A DNA stretch of 64,000 nucleotides, taken from positions 1 through 64,000 of the forward strand of contig CANQUD010000005.1 in the NCBI GenBank assembly GCA_947626935.1, written 5' to 3'. This document shows, piece by piece, positions 27,467 through 36,159 of this stretch; positions within the stretch are counted from its first letter, which is position 1, and every line of letters starts with the position of its first letter. The notes under the pieces are model-generated. The model saw only the letters and a list, made by a program, of their open reading frames with translations. It did not search any database and had not been told where the DNA came from. The translations under genes were made by a program, and so were the position numbers. This stretch comes from an uncultured Clostridia bacterium (GTDB taxonomy: Bacteria; Bacillota; Clostridia; Christensenellales; Borkfalkiaceae).

Positions 27467-27494
27467 AGTATACCATAGATTTGAGATTTGTCAA
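27467..27494 (-). promoter_or_regulatory. Promoter of the structured RNA / spoIIE leader
   Basis: Minus strand TTGACA-16 bp-TATACT. Confidence 0.7.
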
Positions 27495-27543
27495 TAGGTT
27501 TCCGAAAAATTTTTCAAAAATTTTTTTCGGACGCCTTCCGCCG

Positions 27544-27756
27544 TCAATATTCCGCGATGCCGAGAATGTAATCGGAACGGACGTCGAGCAGGGCGCACAG
27601 CTTCGCGAACGTGTCGAGCGCGGGAAAGATGTCCTGCTTCATATACTTCGAGACCGTCTGCGGCGAAACGCACACCGCCTTTGCGATCTCCTTCTGCTGG
27701 ATCCCGCTCGCCGCGATACACTCCCTGAGCCTGCGCTGAATGTCCTTCAATTCCAT
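27544..27756 (-). CDS. Small XRE/Cro-family HTH regulator
   Basis: MELKDIQRRLRECIAASGIQQKEIAKAVCVSPQTVSKYMKQDIFPALDTFAKLCALLDVRSDYILGIAEY. Confidence 0.85.
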   Translation of the reverse strand: MELKDIQRRLRECIAASGIQQKEIAKAVCVSPQTVSKYMKQDIFPALDTFAKLCALLDVRSDYILGIAEY

Positions 27757-27791
27757 TTTTGTTTTCCCCCCGAAAAAAATGTAGAAAAAAT

Positions 27792-27808
27792 ATCGCACAA
27801 TATGCGAT
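27792..27808. promoter_or_regulatory. Inverted repeat, candidate XRE operator
   Basis: ATCGCA-caata-TGCGAT between the XRE start and the divergent ncRNA promoter. Confidence 0.45.
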
Positions 27809-27815
27809 TTTTTGC

Positions 27816-27844
27816 TTGACAATCGTATATTAGGTGATTATAAT
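27816..27844 (+). promoter_or_regulatory. Sigma-A promoter of candidate sRNA
   Basis: TTGACA-17 bp-TATAAT. Confidence 0.85.
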
Positions 27845-27850
27845 AGAGGT

Positions 27851-27965
27851 AACTTCCGTGAAAAAACGCGGAAGCGGCAAATTGAGTTTCATGTCTTTCC
27901 CCCAACAAAGTCATTTCCCGATTTGCCGAACGCGCACACGGCATCTGCCGTGTGCGTCCTTTTTT
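27851..27965 (+). ncRNA. Candidate ~115-nt small RNA with C-rich loops
   Basis: Strong promoter; hairpin CTTCCGTG-AAAAAA-CGCGGAAG; closing stem CGGCAAAT/ATTTGCCG around tgtcttt-cccccaac-aaagtca; terminator GCACACGGCA-tc-TGCCGTGTGC-gtcctttttt. Confidence 0.72.
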
Positions 27966-27979
27966 ATGAATTCCGAAAG

Positions 27980-28008
27980 AAAAAACCGTCCCCGCAGCGG
28001 GGGACGGT
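27980..28008 (-). terminator. Terminator of pckG
   Basis: Minus strand ccgtcccc-gctgc-ggggacggtttttt. Confidence 0.8.
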
Positions 28009-28024
28009 AAATTTTCGCCGAAAT

Positions 28025-29788
28025 TCAGTTTTCGCAGTTCGCCTTGAGGGTCTTGAGGCTCTCCTTGAGTTCCTCGGGCAGCCTGTCGCCGAATTGCTTG
28101 TAGTACTCTGCGATCTCGTCCGCCTCGGCAGACCAGCGCTTCTTGTCGACGTAGAGGATCTTTTCGAGGGTCTTGCGGTCGTAGTCCAGCCCTTCGAGGT
28201 CGATGTCCTTCGCATAGGGGACATAGCCGATCGCGGTCTCTTCGGCATCCACCGTGCCGTCGCAGCGCTTGAGGATCCATTCGAGGACGCGCATGTTGTC
28301 GCCGAACCCGGGCCAGAGGAATTCCCCGTTCTCGCCCTGACGGAACCAGTTGACGTTGAAGATCTTGGGCGGATTCTTGATCTTTTTGCCCATTTCGATC
28401 CAGTGTCCGAAGTAGTCCGCCATGTGATAGCCGCAGAAGGGCTTCATCGCCATGGGGTCGTGCCGCAGGACGCCCACCGCGCCCGTCGCCGCCGCCGTCG
28501 TCTCCGAACTCATGATCGAGCCGACAAACACGCCGTGGTCCCAGTCGCGGGACTGGTAGACGAGGGGAGTCGTCGTCGCCCGTCTGCCGCCGAAGATGAT
28601 CGCGTCGAGGGGCACGCCCTCTTTGGAGTCGAACTTCTCGGAGAGGCAGGGGCAGTTGACGGCGGGAGCCGTGAATCTCGAGTTGGGATGCGCCGCCTTC
28701 ACGCCGCTCTCGGGCGTCCACGGGTTGCCGATCCAGTCGATGAGCTTTTCGGGCGGCTGCTTCGTCAGACCTTCCCACCAGACGGTGTTGTCCGAGGGGT
28801 CGATCGCGACATTCGTGAAGATCGTTCCCTTCTTGGTCGCGGCGAGGGCGTTGGGGTTGGACTTCTCGTTGGTCCCGGGGGCGACGCCGAAGAAGCCGTT
28901 CTCGGGGTTGACCGCCCAGAGCCTGCCGTCTTTGCCGATCCTGATCCACGCGATGTCGTCGCCGACCGTCTCGATCTTGTATCCCTTTTCGAGGTAATGT
29001 TTGGGGGGAATGAGCATCGCAAGGTTGGTCTTGCCGCACGCGGAGGGGAATGCCGCCGCGAGGTATTTCTTCTTGCCGTCGGGGAAGGTGACCCCGAGGA
29101 TGAGCATGTGCTCCGCCATCCAGCCTTCCTTCTTGCCGAGATAGGAAGCGATGCGGAGCGCGAAGCATTTCTTGCCGAGGAGCACGTTGCCGCCGTAGGC
29201 GGAGTTGACCGAGATGATGGTATCGTCCTCGGGGAAGTGCATGATGTAGCGCTTGTCGGGATCGACGTCGCATTTGCAGTGGAATCCCTTGATGAAGTCG
29301 CCGTCCTTGCCTAAATAGTCGTAGCATTCCGTGCCGACGCGCGTCATGATCGCCATGTTGAGGACGACATAGATGCTGTCCGTCACTTCAATGCCGATCT
29401 TGCTGAAGGGGGATCCGACGACGCCCATCGAATAGGGGATGACGTACATCGTTCTGCCCTTCATCTTGCCGCGGGCGATCTGTCCGCACAGCGCGTACGC
29501 TTCCTTGGGATCCATCCAGTAGTTGATGGGACCCGCGTCGTCCTTGTCTCTGCAGCAGATGAACGTGCGGGCTTCGACGCGCGCGACGTCGTTCTCCGCG
29601 GTGCGGTGATAGTAGCATCCGGGGAGCTTTTCTTGGTTGAGGCGGATCATTTCGCCCGTCTTGACGGCTTCCTCGCGCAATGCCTCGAGCTGTGCCTCGC
29701 TGCCGTCGATCCAGACGATCTTGTCGGGGCAGGCGAGATCGGCGCTCTTTTGGACGAAGTCGAGGACTTTCTTGTTTTCGGTCAACAT
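28025..29788 (-). CDS. pckG: Phosphoenolpyruvate carboxykinase (GTP type)
   Basis: FPSACGKTNLAMLIPP, VVGSPFSKIGIEVTDSIYVVLNM; start MLTENKKV after caggaggaat. Confidence 0.9.
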   Translation of the reverse strand: MLTENKKVLDFVQKSADLACPDKIVWIDGSEAQLEALREEAVKTGEMIRLNQEKLPGCYYHRTAENDVARVEARTFICCRDKDDAGPINYWMDPKEAYALCGQIARGKMKGRTMYVIPYSMGVVGSPFSKIGIEVTDSIYVVLNMAIMTRVGTECYDYLGKDGDFIKGFHCKCDVDPDKRYIMHFPEDDTIISVNSAYGGNVLLGKKCFALRIASYLGKKEGWMAEHMLILGVTFPDGKKKYLAAAFPSACGKTNLAMLIPPKHYLEKGYKIETVGDDIAWIRIGKDGRLWAVNPENGFFGVAPGTNEKSNPNALAATKKGTIFTNVAIDPSDNTVWWEGLTKQPPEKLIDWIGNPWTPESGVKAAHPNSRFTAPAVNCPCLSEKFDSKEGVPLDAIIFGGRRATTTPLVYQSRDWDHGVFVGSIMSSETTAAATGAVGVLRHDPMAMKPFCGYHMADYFGHWIEMGKKIKNPPKIFNVNWFRQGENGEFLWPGFGDNMRVLEWILKRCDGTVDAEETAIGYVPYAKDIDLEGLDYDRKTLEKILYVDKKRWSAEADEIAEYYKQFGDRLPEELKESLKTLKANCEN

Positions 29789-29857
29789 ATTTGATTCCTC
29801 CTGATGGTATTCATGTCCATGCGGAGAGGCTCTTTGCGCCATTCTCCGTCATTTTAT

Positions 29858-29886
29858 ATTATACCACAAACATCCGAAAATGTAAA
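29858..29886 (-). promoter_or_regulatory. pckG promoter
   Basis: Minus strand TTTACA-17 bp-TATAAT. Confidence 0.75.
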
Positions 29887-29937
29887 CGGAATTTCCGTCT
29901 TTTCATCGGAAGCAAAGAGGGACACCGCGCGGAAAAG

Positions 29938-31110
29938 TCAGCTCTTGGTCTCGACGCGCGTCTCGATCTGTGTCTCGGCGGAAAAGGGGACGGCGTCCTT
30001 GAGTTTCGGATAATCCTTGGGATGAAAGCGGTAGAGGTCGCTCTTGAGGAAGAAGAGGTCGCAGTCCGCCCGTCTGCACGTCTCCCAGAGGGAGCGCACA
30101 TAGCCCGTCAGGACCTCTTCCGCCGAGCGCAGCGTCCCGTCCGACACCTCGTCGCTCGAGATGTCGTCGATGGGGGCGGAGATCCCGCGGCAGCACAGCC
30201 GCACGGTGAGACGGAGAGAGAATGTGACTTTCGGTCTTTCCCCGTCGGCGGAGAGGGAGACCTTTCCGCCGTTTTCGAGGACGGTCAGCGTGACGGGCTT
30301 TTCATGGTCCATCGCGTTGAAGGTCCCCGCGAATACCCTTCCTTCCAAGAGGGAGAAGGCGAGCGTCTCCTCGGGGGAGAGCAGTCCCGTCATCCTTCCC
30401 CCGCGGAAGATCGCCGTCTCGTTCGCCGTGTAGATCTTCTGCAGACCTTCTCCGCATTCGCCTTCCTCTCCGCCCCCCTCCTGCGCTCCTTCCTGTTTTT
30501 CCATGCGCACATAGGGGAGATAGCCGCATTCGGAGACGCCGAAATAGGAGACGGCGAAGTCCTTCAGCGTGTTGGGCATGACCTTCCCCGACTTGATTGC
30601 CGCGTCCGAGAAGAGCTTCGTGACGGCGAGAGAGGATGCGTCGTCGATCGCGCTCTCGGAAGAGAGGAGATCCCTCGCCTTCCCCGCACACACGGCAAGA
30701 TAGCAGGAATCGGGCATATATTCGCTTCGGAGACAGTAATTGAGCGCTCCGAACACGTCCTCTTTCGCCGTCTCCTCGCCGAGCAGGAGCAGATTGCAGA
30801 ACACGAGCTTGGGCACCCAGCCCGTCTTTGCGTAGAGCATCGTGACGCAGTCGGACACCGTCGCGCCTTCTGTCTCGATCTCGACGGACGATGTCCCGCC
30901 CGTCGTCCTGTCTCTCCCCTTGGGAACGGCGATCTGCGCGGTCAGCTCGAATCCCTCTTCCGTCCTGTCGATGCCCGCGGCGAGGATGATCGCCGTCTTT
31001 TGCACGTCCACCAGCCCGAAATCGTTGGAGAAGAAGGCAAAGAGGACAAGGGCGAGCAGGATGAGATAGAGCTTCATGGGGATCGTCCCGAGAAATTTAC
31101 GGGCGTTCAT
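29938..31110 (-). CDS. Ger(x)C family spore germination protein
   Basis: DVQKTAIILAAGIDRTEEGFELTAQIAVPKG, Ger(x)C N-terminal pattern; follows GerAA and GerAB homologues. Confidence 0.82.
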   Translation of the reverse strand: MNARKFLGTIPMKLYLILLALVLFAFFSNDFGLVDVQKTAIILAAGIDRTEEGFELTAQIAVPKGRDRTTGGTSSVEIETEGATVSDCVTMLYAKTGWVPKLVFCNLLLLGEETAKEDVFGALNYCLRSEYMPDSCYLAVCAGKARDLLSSESAIDDASSLAVTKLFSDAAIKSGKVMPNTLKDFAVSYFGVSECGYLPYVRMEKQEGAQEGGGEEGECGEGLQKIYTANETAIFRGGRMTGLLSPEETLAFSLLEGRVFAGTFNAMDHEKPVTLTVLENGGKVSLSADGERPKVTFSLRLTVRLCCRGISAPIDDISSDEVSDGTLRSAEEVLTGYVRSLWETCRRADCDLFFLKSDLYRFHPKDYPKLKDAVPFSAETQIETRVETKS

Positions 31111-32173
31111 GCGGATCCCTCCTCAAACACAGCGAAAGGGGCGGCAGAAGGATGCAGAAGGCGGGGAAGATCCAGAACACGGGTCCCGTGATGAAGCGCA
31201 CGACTTCGCCGAAACGGTTGTCCAAGAAGTACAGGAGCGCCAAAAAGAGGGTGTTGACGGCGACGGAGAGGATCGTCGCAAGGTGATGTTCCCTTCCGAA
31301 GGACTGCAAAAAACAGTCGATGCCCGCCTGCAGCGGGACGGCGCACCAGAACGCCATGACGAGGGAGAGGGCGTAGATGAAGAGGAAGTCGATGCGCCCG
31401 AGCACGGTGATGCCCGCGAAGTACTTGCTCGTTTTGGAGATCGCAAAGTATTGGTTGACGGCGAGGTCGCCGAACACGGCATAGAACACGGCGAGAAAGA
31501 GGAGCACGCCCATTCCCCCCGCAAGATAGAAGAGGGTGCCCTTCCACGCCGTACCCGTTTGATAGTCGATCCGTCCGAGGAGCATCAAAAGAACGGCGCC
31601 GTCGAAAAACCAGCCCGTCGCAACGGAGAACGCCTTCAAGACGCCCTGCATCCCCCCGCCGCCGACGGGCAGGAGCGCAGCGGGATCGGCAGCGCCCGCC
31701 GACAAGATCAGGATGCCGAAGAGTCCCGTTGCCGCGATCGGACCCAGAATGTCCCACACCCTTCCCTGCGAGCCGAAGGGCTTGGAGCAGAGGTAGACGC
31801 TGAACAGGAAGAAGGGCGCAAAGGCGGCGAGAGAGGGCAGGGTGTCGTAGAACACGCTCTGCACGAACAGCCGCTGTTCGAGAAGGGGCATGAGCGCCGC
31901 ATAGAAGTAAAAGACGGACAAAACGGTCAGGACCGCGACGCTTGCGGCTCTGCCGAATGTCGCGCAAAGCAGCGCATATATGCTCATTTTTTTGCGAGAG
32001 GCGAGGAGCACGCAGAACACGACACCCGCCTGGATGAGGTAGCTTGCGAGGATGGGGAAGAGCAGGTCGTTCTTCGCGTAACCCGCGAGGAGAGAGGGGA
32101 GCATGACGAGCTTCCCGACGGGCATGACGCAGGCGAGGAAGAAATAGAGCTGACGGGGAGAGATCTTGTTCAT
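31097..32173 (-). CDS. GerAB/YndE family germination permease
   Basis: Multi-TM, MNKISPRQLYFFLACVMPVGKLVMLPSLLAGYAKND...; position in ger operon. Confidence 0.82.
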   Translation of the reverse strand: MNKISPRQLYFFLACVMPVGKLVMLPSLLAGYAKNDLLFPILASYLIQAGVVFCVLLASRKKMSIYALLCATFGRAASVAVLTVLSVFYFYAALMPLLEQRLFVQSVFYDTLPSLAAFAPFFLFSVYLCSKPFGSQGRVWDILGPIAATGLFGILILSAGAADPAALLPVGGGGMQGVLKAFSVATGWFFDGAVLLMLLGRIDYQTGTAWKGTLFYLAGGMGVLLFLAVFYAVFGDLAVNQYFAISKTSKYFAGITVLGRIDFLFIYALSLVMAFWCAVPLQAGIDCFLQSFGREHHLATILSVAVNTLFLALLYFLDNRFGEVVRFITGPVFWIFPAFCILLPPLSLCLRRDPHERP

Positions 32174-33603
32174 TTCATCCTCCTCTTATTTTTGCTCTTG
32201 AGCGTCTTTGGACGCAATTTTAACGACCCCAAGTTGTATTTTACGACGCTGTCGCGCAGATCTCTCCCGATGAGGGGGGAGAAGGGGGCAAGGAGCGGAG
32301 CGCCGAAATTTTCCGTCGTGACGAGGTAGAAGAGGACGAACGCCGTCGCGAGGATGATGCCGTACGTCCCCACGCTCCCCGCGATGAGCAGCATGACAAG
32401 CCGCAGGACGCTCGTCTGTTCGATGAGATTGGGCACGGCGTACAGTCCGATGCCCGAAAAGGCGACGATGATGATGGCGGGCGTGGAGACAAACCCCGCC
32501 GAGACCGCCGTTTCCCCGAGGACGAGGGCGCCGACGACGGAGAGCGCCATGCCGACGTACTTCGGCATGCGGACGGACGCCTCGTTCAGGACTTCGAGCA
32601 CAAAGAGGACCAAGAGCATCTCGAGCGAGGGAGAAAAGGGGATGTCGCGGATGCTCCCCGCGATCGTCAGAAGAAGTCGCACGGGGAAGAGCTGGAGCTT
32701 GAAGAGCTGCGCCGAAACGTAAAAAGCGGGCAGATATACTGCGACAAACACCGAAAGCAGCCGCAGGAGCCGCGTGAAGGTCGCCCTGTAGGGCGGGACG
32801 AAGTAGTCCTCGCTCGACTGGAAATCCTCGACGATGAGGTAGGGGACGGTCAGCGCGATGGGAGAGCCGTCCACAAGCAGTCCCACTCTCCCCTCGGCGA
32901 TCTTTGCGCAGAAGATGTCGGGCTTTTCGGTCGTGCCAATCTGCTTCACGAGAGAATAGGGACGGGACGAGAGGAAATGGGTCAGATAGGACGAGTCGGG
33001 CACGATGTCGATGTCGATCTCCCGCAGCTTTTTCTTGACCCCGTCCACCGTTTTTTGTACAGACGTCCCCGCAAGATAGCAGACGGCGACGACCGTCTTG
33101 GAGCGGCGCCCGACCTCGAGCATTTCGATCCGCAGTTCCCCCGTCTTGAGGCGGCGACGGACGAGAGACGTGTTGATCTTGACGTCCTCGATGAAGCCCT
33201 CGCGCGGTCCCTTGACGGCGACGTCCGTCGAAGGTTCCGCCACAGCGCGGACGAACACCTTTTTCGTCCCCGCAACGATCGCCGTATCCATGCCTTCCCA
33301 GAGGAGAACGGGGTTGCCCGCAAGGACTTCTTCGGCAAGTTTTTCCGTCTCTTTCTGCAGGCGGATCTCGGGCGAAGTGATGCTTTTTGCGATCATATCT
33401 GCCGATTTTTCGCCGTCATAGCCGAGAAGCGGTCGGATGAGCTGTTCGCCCAAAAGCTCCTTGTCGGTGACGGGGTCGGCGTAGACGCAGACGAAGTCAA
33501 GCCCCCGCCGCGACGTGAATGCAAAGGTCAGAATGTCCTCGGCGGGCAGGAGCTTTTTGAGCGCTTCCGTGTCCCGCTTGAGGATCCCTGTGACAGTTCT
33601 CAT
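32170..33603 (-). CDS. GerA family spore germination protein
   Basis: VKGPREGFIEDVKINTSLVRRRLKTGELRIEMLEVGRRSKTVVAVCYL...; start MRTVTGIL. Confidence 0.88.
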   Translation of the reverse strand: MRTVTGILKRDTEALKKLLPAEDILTFAFTSRRGLDFVCVYADPVTDKELLGEQLIRPLLGYDGEKSADMIAKSITSPEIRLQKETEKLAEEVLAGNPVLLWEGMDTAIVAGTKKVFVRAVAEPSTDVAVKGPREGFIEDVKINTSLVRRRLKTGELRIEMLEVGRRSKTVVAVCYLAGTSVQKTVDGVKKKLREIDIDIVPDSSYLTHFLSSRPYSLVKQIGTTEKPDIFCAKIAEGRVGLLVDGSPIALTVPYLIVEDFQSSEDYFVPPYRATFTRLLRLLSVFVAVYLPAFYVSAQLFKLQLFPVRLLLTIAGSIRDIPFSPSLEMLLVLFVLEVLNEASVRMPKYVGMALSVVGALVLGETAVSAGFVSTPAIIIVAFSGIGLYAVPNLIEQTSVLRLVMLLIAGSVGTYGIILATAFVLFYLVTTENFGAPLLAPFSPLIGRDLRDSVVKYNLGSLKLRPKTLKSKNKRRMK

Positions 33604-33609
33604 ACGAAG

Positions 33610-33638
33610 AGTATGGGGGAGCGGCAAGTTTTTATGTA
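33610..33638 (-). promoter_or_regulatory. Candidate forespore (sigma-G-like) promoter, leaderless
   Basis: Minus strand TACATA-17 bp-CATACT, then 6 nt, then ATG. Confidence 0.5.
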
Positions 33639-33709
33639 ATCGGGCGGAAAGGGCGCGGGACGGGAATACGGTTCCATAAAAAACCGCCCGCGCGGGCGGG
33701 CGGAAAACG

Positions 33710-34237
33710 TCATGCAATTGTGTCGAGGACCTCTTTCACGATGCCTGCCGTCAGCAGGAGTTCCTCTTCCGAAAGAGGGGGGTCGGCAAAGAGGGAAAGC
33801 TGCTCCGCGATCGCGGAGAGCCGTCCTTCCCCTTCCAAGCCGCGGACTGCGGACGAGAGGGCTGCGGAAGCCTCCGTGCGCCGCGCTTCGGGAACGCATT
33901 CGAGAAGGGGGAGCAGCGGGTCCGCCTTGAGCTTTCCGCGGAGAAACTGCTCATAGACGACATAGTAGAGAGTCGCCGCACACCCCGCGGACAGCCCGCC
34001 TTCGAGAATGGCGGAAAGCCCTTCCGCCGTGAAGGAGAGTTCTCCCTTTCCGAGCAGGCTGTAAATGCCGTAGAGCAGGATCCCGAGTCCGAAGGGCAGA
34101 AAGACAAAAACTTTCCTGTTGACCGATTTCATGACCGTTTTTTTGAGAATGGACGTGAGGACCGTCACGCCGAGCGCGAGAAGCAGCACGTCCACGCCGT
34201 AGCGGTGCAGAACGCCGTAAAGTTCGATGACCGACAT
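33710..34237 (-). CDS. Hypothetical membrane protein
   Basis: 175 aa, TM segments in first half; SD aagga. Confidence 0.6.
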   Translation of the reverse strand: MSVIELYGVLHRYGVDVLLLALGVTVLTSILKKTVMKSVNRKVFVFLPFGLGILLYGIYSLLGKGELSFTAEGLSAILEGGLSAGCAATLYYVVYEQFLRGKLKADPLLPLLECVPEARRTEASAALSSAVRGLEGEGRLSAIAEQLSLFADPPLSEEELLLTAGIVKEVLDTIA

Positions 34238-34333
34238 AAGAGACCGTCCTTTTCCCGCCGCAAGTACAGCATACCACAGCTATGGCGGAAATTCGGGCGG
34301 ACATGACATTTTTTTGGAAAATTTCCGAAACTT

Positions 34334-34576
34334 TCAGGAGAGCGGCTTGATCTTGACGCTCCCGCACAGGACTTCCGCATAGGAATAGGACGTCTTGCCC
34401 AAAAAGCTCTTGTCGTTGGGGGAGACGGTGAAGAGGGCGGGATACACGCCCGAGAGGACGCCGCAGAAGTTGATCATCTTGTTTCTCCCCAAATTGACGG
34501 TGACGTCCACCTGTTTCTTGAAATAGTCGGCGATCGTCCGCTTGACGGCGGCGATGTCGCTCGTTTGCTTGATCAT
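34334..34576 (-). CDS. veg: Veg family protein
   Basis: MIKQTSDIAAVKRTIADYFKKQVDVTVNLGRNKMINFCGVLSGVYPALFTVSPNDKSFLGKTSYSYAEVLCGSVKIKPLS. Confidence 0.75.
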   Translation of the reverse strand: MIKQTSDIAAVKRTIADYFKKQVDVTVNLGRNKMINFCGVLSGVYPALFTVSPNDKSFLGKTSYSYAEVLCGSVKIKPLS

Positions 34577-34633
34577 GTGACAATGATTGCCCTTCTTTCC
34601 CCGAATTATACCTTTTGCGACAGGCAAAAGGGC

Positions 34634-34662
34634 GCATAAGGGGGACTTTTCGGGCATAGAAT
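34634..34662 (+). promoter_or_regulatory. Possible mother-cell (sigma-E-like) promoter
   Basis: gcataag-14 bp-CATAGAAT before the SPOCS/LysM gene. Confidence 0.35.
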
Positions 34663-34692
34663 GAAGGGAGCAAATCAGCAAGGAGTGAAAGT

Positions 34693-36159
34693 ATGAAGAT
34701 CCAAACGCAAACCTTCCGCGGATACGGGAAACAGAGGGAACTGACCGCGCAGACGGCGGTGGAATGCCGTTTCGGCGGGGAAGTGGAGAACGTCCTTTCG
34801 GCGCATGCGCATGCCGTGCTCACGGGAGCGGATGCGGGGAACGGCGAAGTCAGATATTATGGAAAAGCGCATTTCTCCATCGTCTATGAGGACGCCGAGA
34901 AACACATCTGCCGTGCCGAAAAGGGAGTGGAGTTCGCCGCGGCAGCCAAGGACGGGAACATCTATCCCGCCCTTGCCGCCAAAGCAACGGTCGCCGTCGA
35001 AAACGTGTCCGTGCGGCGGGAGGGCGCGAGCGTCTTTCTGACCGCCCTGCTCGGGACGGACATTTCGCTGTACGGCGAGGAGAGCTTCGATTATCTCTCG
35101 GACGGCGAGCTTGTGATGAAGCGGGAAGCCGTGAAGGTCCTCACCTGCCACCTCTGCGGCGGGGCGGCGGAAGCGGAGGACGAATTCGAGACCGAACTGC
35201 TCGGCGACGTCCTGCAGCACAGCGAGACGGTCTGCGTCACCGACGTCGTCTGCGAGACGGGACTCGTCAGGGCGGAGGGGGAGATCAACCTCGGACTGCT
35301 CGCGCTCAAGGGGAGCGGCGGGCTTGTCTCCTTTGAACGACTCGTTCCCTTCCGCGTGGAGATCCCCTGCGACTCCGCCTCGTTCGGCAGCGACGCAGAG
35401 GTCAGAGTGTGCGTCGCCGATACGTCCGTCCACGCCGAGGAAGAGGACGGAAAATGCAACATATATGTGCGTTTTTCGCTCATCGCGGACGCCTGTGTGT
35501 ACGAAGAAGTCGCCCTCGACGGCGTGCACGACGCCTTCTCCACGGAATGCGGCACGGAGCTTTCCTACTATGAGGGGACTTTCTGCGGCGTCGGGGAGTT
35601 CAAGCGCATCACCGAGCGGGTGAGCGGCAAGGCGATCGTGTCGGGTCCGCTCGGCTTCTCGGATGTGCTCGAGGCGGTGACGGAAGAGCGCTCGGAAGCG
35701 GAGCTTGTCACGACTGCGGACGGACAGCGCGTCGAAGGGGTCGCAAACGCCGTCCTTCTCGTCAAGTCGAGCGAGGGAGAATATCGCTCGCTGGAGTTCA
35801 GCCTGCCCTTCTCGGTCGCGGTCGACGCGGGGGACGCGGAGGCGGAAGTCATGGTCTGCGGCATGTCCGCCCGCCAGAAGCAGGAAGGGGAGATCGACGC
35901 CGAGGCGACGGTCAAGATCGTCTTGCGCGAGAAGAAGCGGGGAAGTGTCCGCATCGTCGGCGCCGTCAAAGAAGGGGAGAAGTTCGCGGAGAACGACTGC
36001 GCGATCAGCGTCTATATCCCCGAGGCCGGGGACGGACTCTGGGAACTTGCAAAGCGGCTGAAAAAGTCCCCCGAGGATGTCTCAAAGAGCAATCCCGACA
36101 TCGAATTCCCCGTCAAAGAGGGTCAAAGAGTCATCATCTATCGGAAGAAAACAATATGA
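34693..36159 (+). CDS. DUF3794 (SPOCS) and LysM domain protein
   Basis: Repeated SPOCS-like segments; C-terminal LysM (DGLWELAKRLKKSPEDVSKSNPDIEFPVKEGQRVIIY); SD aaggag. Confidence 0.85.
   Translation: MKIQTQTFRGYGKQRELTAQTAVECRFGGEVENVLSAHAHAVLTGADAGNGEVRYYGKAHFSIVYEDAEKHICRAEKGVEFAAAAKDGNIYPALAAKATVAVENVSVRREGASVFLTALLGTDISLYGEESFDYLSDGELVMKREAVKVLTCHLCGGAAEAEDEFETELLGDVLQHSETVCVTDVVCETGLVRAEGEINLGLLALKGSGGLVSFERLVPFRVEIPCDSASFGSDAEVRVCVADTSVHAEEEDGKCNIYVRFSLIADACVYEEVALDGVHDAFSTECGTELSYYEGTFCGVGEFKRITERVSGKAIVSGPLGFSDVLEAVTEERSEAELVTTADGQRVEGVANAVLLVKSSEGEYRSLEFSLPFSVAVDAGDAEAEVMVCGMSARQKQEGEIDAEATVKIVLREKKRGSVRIVGAVKEGEKFAENDCAISVYIPEAGDGLWELAKRLKKSPEDVSKSNPDIEFPVKEGQRVIIYRKKTI

Noticed and set aside
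27883-28005. Short ORF (MSFPQQSHFPICRTRTRHL...) within the sRNA candidate
   Set aside because: No SD and it reads through the strong intrinsic terminator; treated as non-coding.
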